A DNA stretch of 64,000 bases from assembly GCA_903825895.1 (NCBI GenBank), contig CAIKCI010000031.1, positions 124,001 through 188,000 of the forward strand, in the 5' to 3' direction. This stretch comes from an uncultured Actinomycetes bacterium (lineage in GTDB: Bacteria > Actinomycetota > Acidimicrobiia > Acidimicrobiales > RAAP-2). The notes beneath the pieces were generated by a model. That model worked only from the letters and a program-made list of their open reading frames with translations. It was not told where the DNA came from and did not search any database. Below, piece after piece: positions 36,652 to 45,314 of this stretch (within the stretch, counting starts at the first letter, position 1; every line of letters starts with the position of its first letter). The position numbers and the translations under genes were made by a program.

Positions 36652-37770
36652 ATGTCACAAGAAAAACCCCAATGGACCGAGCTGTACAACGAAGTGGTCA
36701 CGGGGGGACTTTGCACCGGTTGTGCAGCATGTGTCATCGCGTGCCCGCACGACGTCTTGAACTACAACGACGCCAACGGGGTCTACAAGCCGTTCCATTT
36801 GGACATTGATGGAGACCTCGAAAACTGCACCCACGGCGAAAAGGGATGCACCCTGTGCACCAGGGCCTGCCCGCGCTTTCGAAACTGGGAAACCGAGATC
36901 GACGAAAAGCGCTTTGAGCGTGTGCGAGCCGACGACGAAGACTTCGGTATTGCCTTAGACATTGTCTTGGCCCGAACCACCGACCCAGAACTCGCCGACG
37001 TTGGTCAAGACGGTGGCTTTGTCTCAGCGCTCTTGACCTTTGCCTTAGAGAACGACTTCATCGATGCCGCATTAGTTTCAGGCCTCGAAGGCGACGGTTC
37101 AACCTGGCAGGCAATACCTGCCCTCGCCACCACGAGAGCTGATGTGATCGCCACCGCCGGGTCTCGCTATACCTACTCGGCCAACACCCTGGCCTACCCT
37201 GAAGCGATCGAAGGCGGCGCCGAACGTATCGCACTGGTGGGGATGGGTTGTCAGGCATCAGCGCCGGGGGCCATGCAAGCCCGTAAGGCTGGAAAAATTG
37301 CACGACGACTTTCGCTCACTATTGGCTTGTTGTGTTCAAAGACCTTCGACGATGCCATTTTCGAAGAACTCTTTGAAGCAAAATACGACGTCAAGCGCGC
37401 CGACATCATGAAAATGAACATCAAAGGTGTCTTCCAACTCTGGCTCCACGATGGACGCTATGTCGAAGTCCCGCTCAAGGAATGCCACGCCTATACCCGA
37501 GAAGGATGTAAATCCTGCCCGGACTTTGCAGCCGAGCACGCTGATATCTCAACCGGTGGCATTGGTTCCTTTAGCGACTGGACCTTGACCATTGTGCGCA
37601 CCGAGGTCGGTCGAGAACTGTTAAATGCCATGGTGGACGCCGGCGTGGTTGAAATTCGCCCCGGCGACGACGACCCCGCAGCGATCGCCCTGTTGCGCCG
37701 CTTGGCCGGAGTCTCTCGAAAGCGTTGGCCCGCCACGGCCGTTGCCGCACCAAGCCTTCGCAGCGCTTAA
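36652..37770 (+). CDS. FrhB/FdhB family iron-sulfur flavoprotein
   Basis: A 372-residue protein of the coenzyme F420 hydrogenase/dehydrogenase beta-subunit family. Two ferredoxin-type clusters are likely: C21, C24, C27, C31 (CTGCAACVIACP) and C59, C66, C69, C73 (CTLCTRACP). The remainder has FrhB features, including QDGGFVSALLTFAL and a Cys-rich TREGCKSCPDF. Such proteins move electrons between F420H2 or ferredoxin and partners. A stand-alone copy in an actinobacterium could serve F420 redox; no partner is adjacent. ATG 36652 is chosen over a GTG at 36598 because of the -10 box. Confidence 0.85.
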   Translation: MSQEKPQWTELYNEVVTGGLCTGCAACVIACPHDVLNYNDANGVYKPFHLDIDGDLENCTHGEKGCTLCTRACPRFRNWETEIDEKRFERVRADDEDFGIALDIVLARTTDPELADVGQDGGFVSALLTFALENDFIDAALVSGLEGDGSTWQAIPALATTRADVIATAGSRYTYSANTLAYPEAIEGGAERIALVGMGCQASAPGAMQARKAGKIARRLSLTIGLLCSKTFDDAIFEELFEAKYDVKRADIMKMNIKGVFQLWLHDGRYVEVPLKECHAYTREGCKSCPDFAAEHADISTGGIGSFSDWTLTIVRTEVGRELLNAMVDAGVVEIRPGDDDPAAIALLRRLAGVSRKRWPATAVAAPSLRSA

Positions 37771-37814
37771 GCCCGTTTTTCTGGCGAAGGGGTCAGGTCC
37801 CCTCAGAATTCTTC

Positions 37815-37820
37815 TACGAT
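37815..37820 (+). promoter_or_regulatory. -10 box of phosphomutase-like gene
   Basis: TACGAT ends six bases before the GTG at 37827. This fixes the start and suggests leaderless expression. Confidence 0.5.
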
Positions 37821-37826
37821 GGCTCG

Positions 37827-38468
37827 GTGCCTCCATCTCGCCCTCGCCCCACCCTCGTTTACTTAGTACGCCATGGGAAAACCCCATCAACGGGCAAGAT
37901 TCTCCCCGGACGAGCCCCAGGGCTCCACTTAAGCGACGAAGGTCTCGCTCAAGCCACTCAGGCGGCAGAGCGCCTTCATGAACTGACTACCAAGCCCAAG
38001 GCCATCTATGCATCGCCCTTAGAGCGAACCAAAGAGACGGCCGCCCCTATCGCCAAAGCGCTCGGACTGAAAACGCAGCTTGCCAAGGGTCTCCTGGAAT
38101 GTGATTTTGGGGACTGGACGGGCAAGAACTTGCTTGCCTTAACCAAGAAGAAGGAATGGGCCCAAGTCCAGCGAACGCCTTCGTCCTTTCGCTTTCCCAA
38201 CGGAGAATCTTTTACTGAAATGACCACGCGGGCCTATGGGACCGTGATGGACTTGGCCGCTGCCAATCGGGGTAGGTCCATCGTGCTGGTCTCGCACGCC
38301 GATCCCATTAAGGCCATCTTGCAGATGGCGCTCGGGGCGCCGCTTGATCTCTTCCAGCGCCTTACGGTGTCACCCTGTTCAATCAGTGTGCTCTTAATCA
38401 GTGATGGTATTCCCCATGTTTTGACGATGAATTCGACAGGATCACTCAAGGAGTTGGCACGTTCATGA
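37827..38468 (+). CDS. Histidine phosphatase family protein, MSMEG_4193-like
   Basis: A 213-residue phosphoglycerate-mutase-like phosphatase. The catalytic LVRHGKT is near residue 11 and the second histidine lies in VLVSHADPIKAIL. It belongs to the actinobacterial MSMEG_4193 type, which is followed by a DUF3090 protein and an SCO1664-type protein, as here with four-base overlaps. The substrate is unknown. The start is taken from the -10 box; the longer upstream reading lacks support. Confidence 0.88.
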   Translation: MPPSRPRPTLVYLVRHGKTPSTGKILPGRAPGLHLSDEGLAQATQAAERLHELTTKPKAIYASPLERTKETAAPIAKALGLKTQLAKGLLECDFGDWTGKNLLALTKKKEWAQVQRTPSSFRFPNGESFTEMTTRAYGTVMDLAAANRGRSIVLVSHADPIKAILQMALGAPLDLFQRLTVSPCSISVLLISDGIPHVLTMNSTGSLKELARS

Positions 38469-38965
38469 CCGATTTTCGCTTTCTCAATCCTGAACGCTTC
38501 TCCGTGGGCACCGTTGGAGAGATCGGATCACGAGTCTTTCTCCTCCAAGCCATAGACGGGCCCCGGGTCTTGACCGTCAAAGTTGAGAAACAACAGATTG
38601 CGGTACTGGCCACCTACCTCTCTCGCGCCATCGAAGGCTTGGGCCGACCGGGCCATCTTCCAGAAGATCTTGATCTTGTCTTAAGCCCCGACCAAGGGGT
38701 TGACTTTGCGGCTGGCAATCTGTCGGTGGCGATTGACGATGCCTCTGGCAACGTAGAAGTCAGCATTGAGTCAATCAGCGATGACGATCTCCCTTTCGAC
38801 ACAGCCGTCATCGTGGTCACAAAAGAACAAGCCGCGGCCTTTGCCATTCATGCAACGCTGCTTGTCGAATCTGGTCGACCCCCCTGCCCGCTTTGTGGCC
38901 TTCCTTTGGACCCTCGCGGTCATGACTGTCCACGAACGAACGGTCATCGCGCACCGATCACGTGA
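38465..38965 (+). CDS. DUF3090 protein with C-terminal zinc ribbon
   Basis: A 166-residue conserved actinobacterial protein of unknown function. Residues 1-135 form an alpha/beta domain. The C-terminus PPCPLCGLPLDPRGHDCPR holds CPLC and a later C, giving a probable zinc knuckle. It overlaps both neighbours by four bases, so the three proteins are made together. Confidence 0.85.
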   Translation: MTDFRFLNPERFSVGTVGEIGSRVFLLQAIDGPRVLTVKVEKQQIAVLATYLSRAIEGLGRPGHLPEDLDLVLSPDQGVDFAAGNLSVAIDDASGNVEVSIESISDDDLPFDTAVIVVTKEQAAAFAIHATLLVESGRPPCPLCGLPLDPRGHDCPRTNGHRAPIT

Positions 38966-39666
38966 GCGACGATCACGCCCGGCTCTTGTCCACTGGGTCC
39001 ATAGAAGTCCAAGGTCGATTCTCGAATAGCTCGAACAACACGCTGCTCGTCACGGTCTCTGATGGCAGCGAGGAATTGATGGCGGTCTACAAGCCAGAAC
39101 AAGGCGAGCGACCCCTTTGGGACTTCCCTCTCGGCCTGTGGCGACGTGAAGTAGCGGCCTACGAACTCTCTTTTGGACTCGGCCTTGATCTCGTTCCCTT
39201 GACCATTGTCCGCCACGATGCTCCCTTTGGAGTGGGGTCCCTCCAGGTCTATGTCGATGAGGACATGGAGCACCACTACTTCACCTTGCGTGAACAAGAG
39301 CAACTCCAAACGACAATGATTGCCATTGCAGGATTTGATGTTGTAGCGAATAATTCCGATCGGAAAAGCGGCCACGTCTTATTCGACCATGGCCGCCTGT
39401 GGTTAATTGATCACGGTTTGTGCTTTCATGAAGAGGACAAGTTGCGCACGGTTGTGTGGGACTTTGCTGGAGAGCCGCTCGATGAGCCATTCCTGGCAGC
39501 GCTGCGATCGTTCTGCGCTGCTCCTCCAGAAGTTCTTACTGAATTACTTGCACCGCGTGAACTTTCCCGCACGATCGAGCGAGCAGACGAGCTCCTCGCT
39601 GCAGGGTCTCTTCCGTTCCCAGATGAGGATCGTGACTACCCGCCCTATCCTTGGCCGCTTGTCTAA
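38962..39666 (+). CDS. SCO1664 family protein (PI3/PI4-kinase-like fold suspected)
   Basis: A 234-residue protein, third member of the trio. It shows LMAVYKPEQGERPLWDFP, then FDVVANNSDRKSGHVLF and LWLIDHGLCFH. The order of a lysine in VYKP, an N-x-x-x-x-K loop and a D in IDHGLCF resembles a kinase-type ATP site (K, N, D). Substrate is unknown. The gene ends nine bases before the convergent SGNH gene. Confidence 0.83.
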   Translation: MSDDHARLLSTGSIEVQGRFSNSSNNTLLVTVSDGSEELMAVYKPEQGERPLWDFPLGLWRREVAAYELSFGLGLDLVPLTIVRHDAPFGVGSLQVYVDEDMEHHYFTLREQEQLQTTMIAIAGFDVVANNSDRKSGHVLFDHGRLWLIDHGLCFHEEDKLRTVVWDFAGEPLDEPFLAALRSFCAAPPEVLTELLAPRELSRTIERADELLAAGSLPFPDEDRDYPPYPWPLV

Positions 39667-39674
39667 GGCGTCAG

Positions 39675-40697
39675 CTAGGGAATCGGTATTTTGAATTTCT
39701 GCTGAATTGTTGTGATTGCATAGCTGCCCAAGACAGCCCCACCGGCTGGGGTGACGTGGGTGCCATCAGGCTCACGGACGTTAAGGATTTTACCGTCGAC
39801 GGTAACGAACGGGGTGAACAAACCCTGGGCGTTCCCAATCACCGAAGCCGAGTCGAGGTAGGTGACGTTCTTCACTTGGCCTGCTGCTTCACTTTGCAAG
39901 GTATTGACGGTAGCCACTCGAGCATTCAAACCTGCGTCTTGCATGGGGGGGACACTCATCCAAATTACTTTTGCACCGCTTGACGTCGCCAAGGTCATGA
40001 GCTGGACCGCTTTCTGCTCATAGAGCGAGTTCCACTGCGGCGTTCCAAAGGGGACATCAGGGGGACCTGGGAAGTCTTGGGGATCATTCGCCCCCATCAT
40101 GATGACGATCACCTGCGGATTCACTTTGGCGAGGTCGCCTTGGAGCTCGGCTGGCCAGTTGAAATAGTCCGGACGGGTCAGTCCCGTTGACTCTTTGGCG
40201 TCCAAGGTGGCCGTCACGACGCCTGTGCTCGCCAACTGGTTCTGCAACGCGTCACCGAGGTCGATTCCAATTGAGTCGCCAACGATCAAGACCCGCAGTG
40301 GATTCGTAGCTGACGGGAGAATCGCCGTTGGCACCGTCGTGGTCGTCGAGGTTTTCGATTTCACCGCTGGCTTTTTTGTTGGGCCTAAGACGGTGACATT
40401 GCCGTAGCCGATGACGTTACCGTTTCTACCCAGCATGCCATTGGCGATGGACTCAATGTGCGAGATCTGCAGCGTTCGGCTCGTGGCGGCAATCGGATTC
40501 AAAATCTGCAGCGACAGCGTTCGGCGAGCCCCCACGGGTGACACTTGTGCATTGTGTTGAAGGGTCGTGGCATTAAGAACGATCCAAATCGCAAAGCCCG
40601 CCACCATCAACACCAAGATCCGTTTCCATCCCATGCTCTGGCGAACCATCGCTCGGCGGGTCGGCGACTCGTCGGTCGTCACTGGGGCATCGCTCAT
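39675..40697 (-). CDS. SGNH/GDSL hydrolase with membrane anchor (DUF459-like)
   Basis: A 340-residue protein with a cytoplasmic N-terminus, one transmembrane helix (about 28-44) and an extracytoplasmic SGNH domain. Block I is IVGDSIGIDLGDAL (nucleophile Ser), block III is MMGANDP, and the catalytic Asp/His are in DGTHVTPAGG. The start has AGGAGGGG. It follows the MBOAT gene by about 80 bases, so the pair probably moves acyl groups onto an envelope polymer, as in alginate or peptidoglycan O-acetylation systems. Confidence 0.85.
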   Translation of the reverse strand: MSDAPVTTDESPTRRAMVRQSMGWKRILVLMVAGFAIWIVLNATTLQHNAQVSPVGARRTLSLQILNPIAATSRTLQISHIESIANGMLGRNGNVIGYGNVTVLGPTKKPAVKSKTSTTTTVPTAILPSATNPLRVLIVGDSIGIDLGDALQNQLASTGVVTATLDAKESTGLTRPDYFNWPAELQGDLAKVNPQVIVIMMGANDPQDFPGPPDVPFGTPQWNSLYEQKAVQLMTLATSSGAKVIWMSVPPMQDAGLNARVATVNTLQSEAAGQVKNVTYLDSASVIGNAQGLFTPFVTVDGKILNVREPDGTHVTPAGGAVLGSYAITTIQQKFKIPIP

Positions 40698-40779
40698 GAC
40701 ACCCCTCCTCGATTCATCCGGCCATCCACGGCTCTAAGGCTAGAAGGTTGACGAGTGAATGTGTGGTCGCGGTCCATGG

Positions 40780-42210
40780 CTAAAAGCGGTAGTAGATAAA
40801 GGGAGCCACACCCGTCGGCCCAAGAGTCGTAATGATCAATAAGCCAACGGCGACACACAATGATTGAACGGCTAAGTGCTGATTGGAGAACCACGTGGTT
40901 GCTCGATCTCCAACCTTGGAAGGTACCAACTGGACCACCATCACGGCGATGAAGGTCACAACGAGGAGCGGGGTGATGAGCGTCGTCGCAGTACTCCATC
41001 CAGAAAAAAGACGGCCAAGCATCTGCATGGCGTTTGCTACTGAGGTGGCCCGGAAAAAAATCCACGCCAAACAGACAAACTGAAACGTCAAGAAGACCTG
41101 GATCCAGTGTCGCCACGTCCCTTTTGCTACGCCAGGTAAGCCGAGATCTTCTCGACGTTGTCGGCGAATATGACCAACGACTTGGCCCGAACCGTGAAGG
41201 CCACCCCAAATAAGGAATGTCCAGTCAGCGCCATGCCAGAGCCCGCCCAAGATCATGGTGATCATGATGTTGCGCGCTACTTCAGTGTTGTTGCCTCTGT
41301 TGCCTCCGAGGGGGATATAGAGATAGTCACGCAACCAACGCGACAAGGTGATGTGCCAGCGCCTCCAGAAGTCCTGAAGAGTGCTGGCCGAATAGGGCTT
41401 ATCGAAGTTCAAGGGGAAGCGAATCCCTAGCAACAGCGCCAAGCCAATGGCGATGTCGGTATACCCAGAAAAGTCACAGTAGATCTGGAATGCATAGCCC
41501 CACACGGCAAAAGCACTATCAATCGCTGAAAAACTTTTTGGCGATGCAAACACCGGATCAACAATGGCCGTTGCGAGGTAGGAAGAAATCACGACTTTCT
41601 TGAAGAGGCCCATCATGATCAACTGCGTCGCTCGGGCATAGTCAATATGTTTTGGATCTCGGCGCTGGCGAATCTGTGGAAGCAACTCGCCACCGCGCAC
41701 AATGGGCCCAGCGATCAAGTGAGGAAAGAATGCCAAGTAGACGGCGACATCGATGGGTCGAGCGGGTACAAGTTGCGTGCGGTAGATGTCGATCACGTAG
41801 CTCATGGCCATGAACGTGAAGAAAGAAATCGCAACGGGAAGAGTAGGTTGCAACAAGGGGACGATATTGCCCATACCCATCCTGTGAGCCAAGTTGTCAA
41901 CGTTGAGGGTAAAGAACCCTGCGTACTTGAAATAGACGAGAAGCCCCAAAAGGCACGCAATCGAGCCGAACATCCATAGCTTGCGTGTCTTGAGCGTTGC
42001 CGCCCTGTTGGTGATGAGCTGGCCGCCAACATAGGCGATCAAGGTCTCCGCTACGAGAAGGAGAACGAACTTCGGGTCCCACCAGGCATAAAAGAAATAG
42101 GAGAACCCCAACACGGCGAGTTTCCAATAGCGCGGGAAAGGGCTGAGGAGCCAACAAACGGTGAAGGCCACCGCGAAAAAGATCGCGAAGTCGATAGTGG
42201 GAAACAGCAT
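40780..42210 (-). CDS. MBOAT family O-acyltransferase
   Basis: A 476-residue polytopic membrane O-acyltransferase of the AlgI/DltB/PatA type. The conserved stretch WRRWHITLSRWLRDYLYIPL and the catalytic His of GGLWHGADWTFLIWGGLHG are present. It is expected to carry an acyl group, usually acetyl, across the membrane for transfer to an envelope glycan with the downstream SGNH protein. The acceptor is unknown. Confidence 0.92.
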   Translation of the reverse strand: MLFPTIDFAIFFAVAFTVCWLLSPFPRYWKLAVLGFSYFFYAWWDPKFVLLLVAETLIAYVGGQLITNRAATLKTRKLWMFGSIACLLGLLVYFKYAGFFTLNVDNLAHRMGMGNIVPLLQPTLPVAISFFTFMAMSYVIDIYRTQLVPARPIDVAVYLAFFPHLIAGPIVRGGELLPQIRQRRDPKHIDYARATQLIMMGLFKKVVISSYLATAIVDPVFASPKSFSAIDSAFAVWGYAFQIYCDFSGYTDIAIGLALLLGIRFPLNFDKPYSASTLQDFWRRWHITLSRWLRDYLYIPLGGNRGNNTEVARNIMITMILGGLWHGADWTFLIWGGLHGSGQVVGHIRRQRREDLGLPGVAKGTWRHWIQVFLTFQFVCLAWIFFRATSVANAMQMLGRLFSGWSTATTLITPLLVVTFIAVMVVQLVPSKVGDRATTWFSNQHLAVQSLCVAVGLLIITTLGPTGVAPFIYYRF

Positions 42211-42293
42211 GGGAATCGATGCCCAGGCTACTTGTTGGTCACCTTATTTCCCGGTGATACTGCCGACCATTTGGGCAGGCACTTTCTCGAGTC

Positions 42294-43259
42294 TTAGTGA
42301 CTCTTGAGTGCTTCGATCAGTGCCGGAACCACTTTGTGGACGTCGCCGACGATACCAAGATCAGCAATCGTGAAGATCGGAGCATCTTGGTCCTTGTTGA
42401 TGGCAATGATGTTCTTCGCACCCTTCATGCCCACCATGTGCTGCGTCGCACCAGAGATGCCACAGGCCAGGTAGACGTCTGGCTTCACGGTCTTGCCGGT
42501 TTGGCCCACCTGGTGGGCATAGGGCACCCATCCAGCGTCAACAATCGCACGACTCGCGCCAGCGGCACCGTGGAGCAGTTTGGCCAAATCTTCGATGAGG
42601 GCATAGTTTGCTGCTTCGCCCAGTCCTCGACCCCCAGAAACGACAACGGCCGCTTCGTCAAGTTTCGGTCCGGTTCGCTCTTCAACGTGACGCTCGGTAA
42701 TCGACGCCGAGTTGGTCGTACCGAGATCAGGAACCGCCAGGGAACTCACCGATGCTGCAGCGCCTCCCGATGGCTCGGGGGCAAAGGACTTCGCGCGAAT
42801 AACGTAAATACCTGGACCGTTGCCCGTGAACGACGCATTAACGATCTGAGTACCACCGAAGACCGGGTGCTGGGTCGTCATCGTGTCTCCACCAACGAGA
42901 CCCGTGATGTTGGTCAACACCGGAAGGTCTGCACGAGCAGAAAGACGACCGGCAATATCCCGACCGTCATAGGAAGTCGGGATGAAAATTGCATCTGGAC
43001 CGCTGCCGCCAGCAATCGCTCCTGCGATCGCCCCTGCGACAGGTGATCCCGGCAGAGCGTCGCCGATGTCACCAATGTCGTAGACCGTGGTGGCACCGTA
43101 CTCACCAAGCACGCCAGCATTGGCGGCCACGTTCGTTCCCCACGCAACTGCGTCAACACTCGAGCCGAGGCCTCGCGCTGCGGTCAAGAGTTCTAAGGAC
43201 GTCGTTGTTGGACCTGCATCTGTAAGTTCGACTACTACCCAAATTGAATTGATCGCCAT
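42294..43259 (-). CDS. etfA: Electron transfer flavoprotein alpha subunit
   Basis: FAD-binding subunit of ETF, 321 residues. The C-terminal FAD domain is clear: [21 protein letters not shown], then [28 protein letters not shown] and [23 protein letters not shown] passes electrons from acyl-CoA and other dehydrogenases to the respiratory chain. It follows etfB by 12 bases. Confidence 0.96.
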   Translation of the reverse strand: MAINSIWVVVELTDAGPTTTSLELLTAARGLGSSVDAVAWGTNVAANAGVLGEYGATTVYDIGDIGDALPGSPVAGAIAGAIAGGSGPDAIFIPTSYDGRDIAGRLSARADLPVLTNITGLVGGDTMTTQHPVFGGTQIVNASFTGNGPGIYVIRAKSFAPEPSGGAAASVSSLAVPDLGTTNSASITERHVEERTGPKLDEAAVVVSGGRGLGEAANYALIEDLAKLLHGAAGASRAIVDAGWVPYAHQVGQTGKTVKPDVYLACGISGATQHMVGMKGAKNIIAINKDQDAPIFTIADLGIVGDVHKVVPALIEALKSH

Positions 43260-43271
43260 GATTCCTCCGAG

Positions 43272-44036
43272 TTAAACGAGTTTGAGTTCTTCCAAGAACG
43301 CCACGATGCGCTGAGCGCCATCGCCATCGTCCACAACAATTTCACCAGCTGCACGAGCCTCTGCATCGACCACCGAAGTGATCTCCTGGCCAGCGGCACC
43401 CGTTGCGATCCCGAGATCTGAAGCAGTCACTGTTTCGACGGGCTTCGACTTCGCCGCCATGATGCCCTTAAACGATGGGTACCGGGGCTCGACCACACCT
43501 GCGGTCACGGTAACGAGCAGCGGCAGTGGGGCAACGACGTCGTCGTAACCAGACTCAGTCTGTCGCTGGACTTTGACGTTGCCGCCTTCGATGACGACCG
43601 ACTTTGCAAAGGTGATTGACGGGAGGCCAAGAAGTTCAGCGATCTGTACCGGGACCGTTCCGGTGTACCCATCAGAAGATTCTGTCGCCGTAAGAATCAA
43701 ATCAGGATTTGATTTTTTAATCGCTGCAGCAAGTACCTTTGCCGTCGTGAGTGCATCCGCACCTTTCAGTGCGTCATCGCTCACCAAGACGGCGCTCGCT
43801 GCACCCATCGCCAATGCGGTGCGCAGACCAGAGGTCTCGCCATTTGGTGCCATCGACACCAAAGTGACGTCACCGCCGCCCGCTTGTTCAGCAAGTTGCA
43901 ATGCCATCTCAACGCCATAGGCATCGGAGTCGTCGAGGATCAGTTTTCCTGATCGATCGAGCGTGTGGGTCCCCGGCTCTAAAGATTGCGGAGCTGCGGG
44001 GTCAGGGATTTGTTTTACACAGACAACAACGTTCAT
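43272..44036 (-). CDS. etfB: Electron transfer flavoprotein beta subunit
   Basis: AMP-binding subunit of ETF, 254 residues. It begins MNVVVCVKQIPDPAAPQ and includes DSDAYGVEMALQLAEQ and LTATESSDGYTGTVPVQIAELLG. A minus-strand TAGATT (44043-44048) ends six bases before the ATG, which suggests a leaderless etfBA message. Confidence 0.96.
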   Translation of the reverse strand: MNVVVCVKQIPDPAAPQSLEPGTHTLDRSGKLILDDSDAYGVEMALQLAEQAGGGDVTLVSMAPNGETSGLRTALAMGAASAVLVSDDALKGADALTTAKVLAAAIKKSNPDLILTATESSDGYTGTVPVQIAELLGLPSITFAKSVVIEGGNVKVQRQTESGYDDVVAPLPLLVTVTAGVVEPRYPSFKGIMAAKSKPVETVTASDLGIATGAAGQEITSVVDAEARAAGEIVVDDGDGAQRIVAFLEELKLV

Positions 44037-44042
44037 GCCAAT

Positions 44043-44048
44043 AATCTA
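44043..44048 (-). promoter_or_regulatory. -10 box of etfB
   Basis: TAGATT on the minus strand ends six bases before the etfB ATG, without a ribosome binding site between. Confidence 0.5.
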
Positions 44049-44095
44049 AACGGAGATTTTGCCGTCTCAAACACACCTCGATTTTCGCCCCCCGG

Positions 44096-44791
44096 TCAGC
44101 AATTTGATTCCCCGATTTTCAGCACTTTTCGCGCAAGTTGCACGTCGTCGGTGATGACCGAATCGACACCGAAATTGCTCATTCGCTCAAGGTCGTCTGG
44201 CCCATTCACGGTCCACACGTTGACCTCAATGCCTTGTCGATGGGCCTCAGTAACATCGCTCTCAAGCACGCTGAGCACAAAGGGGTGAACGGCTGAAATG
44301 CCCTGAGAACTCAGGCGTTCCAGGACGCTCAACATCCCCCTGCCGGGGGCGATCAGCGCCCCCGTGGCCACCGACGGGGCCTGGCGACGGACCTCAGCGA
44401 GGACGCCATGGTCGAATGATGAGACCAGGAGATCCGGCGGAGCGTCGGCGCCATGAACTGCCTCGACGAGCCGTTCCACGATTGTTTCCTTGAACCCCAG
44501 ATTTCCTTCCTCGAAGCACTTGATCTCAGCGTTCACGCTCATGCCCTCACAGGCGATCAGCGCCTCGCTGAGCGTTGGAATCCATGGGGGGAGCCCCTCG
44601 ATCGATAGTTGAGAAATGAAGCCGGTATCTGGGATTTCAGCATCGTGATGGATAACGAGCATTTCGTCAACGGTCATCTGCACGTCAAACTCCACGCCGT
44701 CGGCCCCAAGTTCTTTTGCTCGCAAAAACGCAGCAATGGTGTTTTCCCGCTCTTGTTGTGCCGAGCCTCTGTGAGCGATGACGGCGGTCAT
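44096..44791 (-). CDS. Glycerophosphodiester phosphodiesterase
   Basis: Hydrolyses glycerophosphodiesters to glycerol-3-phosphate and an alcohol. The 231-residue protein starts MTAVIAHRGSAQQERENT (HR pair, catalytic), then has GVEFDVQMTVDEMLVIHHDAEI, and ends with the second half of a TIM barrel (VNVWTVNGPDDLERM). No signal peptide, so cytoplasmic. TACAAT at 44801-44806 on the minus strand lies nine bases before the ATG, which sets the start. Confidence 0.9.
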   Translation of the reverse strand: MTAVIAHRGSAQQERENTIAAFLRAKELGADGVEFDVQMTVDEMLVIHHDAEIPDTGFISQLSIEGLPPWIPTLSEALIACEGMSVNAEIKCFEEGNLGFKETIVERLVEAVHGADAPPDLLVSSFDHGVLAEVRRQAPSVATGALIAPGRGMLSVLERLSSQGISAVHPFVLSVLESDVTEAHRQGIEVNVWTVNGPDDLERMSNFGVDSVITDDVQLARKVLKIGESNC

Positions 44792-44950
44792 GACGACACT
44801 ATTGTAGTTTTTGCGGCGAACTCGAATGAGACAGTTGTCCATGGGCTGTCGCGTTGACGTCGTTCGAGAGACCGCGTCAAACACCCCTCTTCCCGCGTGG
44901 TTAACTCTTGAGGAGTTGATCCCCTGTTGTTGAAGGTTTGGAAGGAAGAG

Positions 44951-45265
44951 ATGGCCCTAACTTGGAACCGCACCGTTGATTGGGATGCGGAAGATTGGCG
45001 AGAGAGCGCAGCGTGTCGCAACGTTGAGCCAGAACTTTTTTTTCCTATCGGCAACACCGGCGGTGCAGTCCACCAAATTGAATCTGCCAAAAAAGTGTGT
45101 CGAGAGTGCGATGCACTCGAACCCTGCTTAGAGTTTGCGCTCGCCACGAACCAAGAGTCGGGCGTATGGGGAGGGACCGGCGAAGAGGAGCGACGCAAAC
45201 TTCGCAAAACGTGGCTCGCAAATCGCAGGAGAGCACTTCTTCTCGAACAACAGCACCAACATTGA
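44951..45265 (+). CDS. whiB: WhiB family iron-sulfur regulator, WhiB1-like
   Basis: Redox-sensing [4Fe-4S] transcription factor of 104 residues. Cysteines are C22, C50, C53 and C59, followed by the GVWGG turn (71-75) and a basic tail. It stands convergent to a pdtaS gene, the same pairing as whiB1/pdtaS in mycobacteria, so WhiB1-like is the best guess. ATG 44951 follows GGAAGGAAG; a TTG at 44927 is less likely. Confidence 0.93.
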   Translation: MALTWNRTVDWDAEDWRESAACRNVEPELFFPIGNTGGAVHQIESAKKVCRECDALEPCLEFALATNQESGVWGGTGEEERRKLRKTWLANRRRALLLEQQHQH

Positions 45266-45277
45266 TTCTTTTGCTTT

Positions 45278-45307
45278 CCCTTTGACAAAGTTGTCAAAGG
45301 GTTTTTT
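45278..45307 (+). terminator. Intrinsic terminator after whiB
   Basis: CCCTTTGACAA (45278-45288) and TTGTCAAAGGG (45291-45301) form a perfect 11-bp inverted repeat with a two-base centre, directly followed by six T residues (45302-45307). It is a textbook Rho-independent terminator for whiB. There is no T tract in the other direction. Confidence 0.9.
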
Positions 45308-45314
45308 CTTTCTC

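Noticed and set aside
37785-37802. GGGG and CCCC arms near 37787 as a terminator of the FrhB-like gene
   Set aside because: The stem is only four pairs and no T tract follows.
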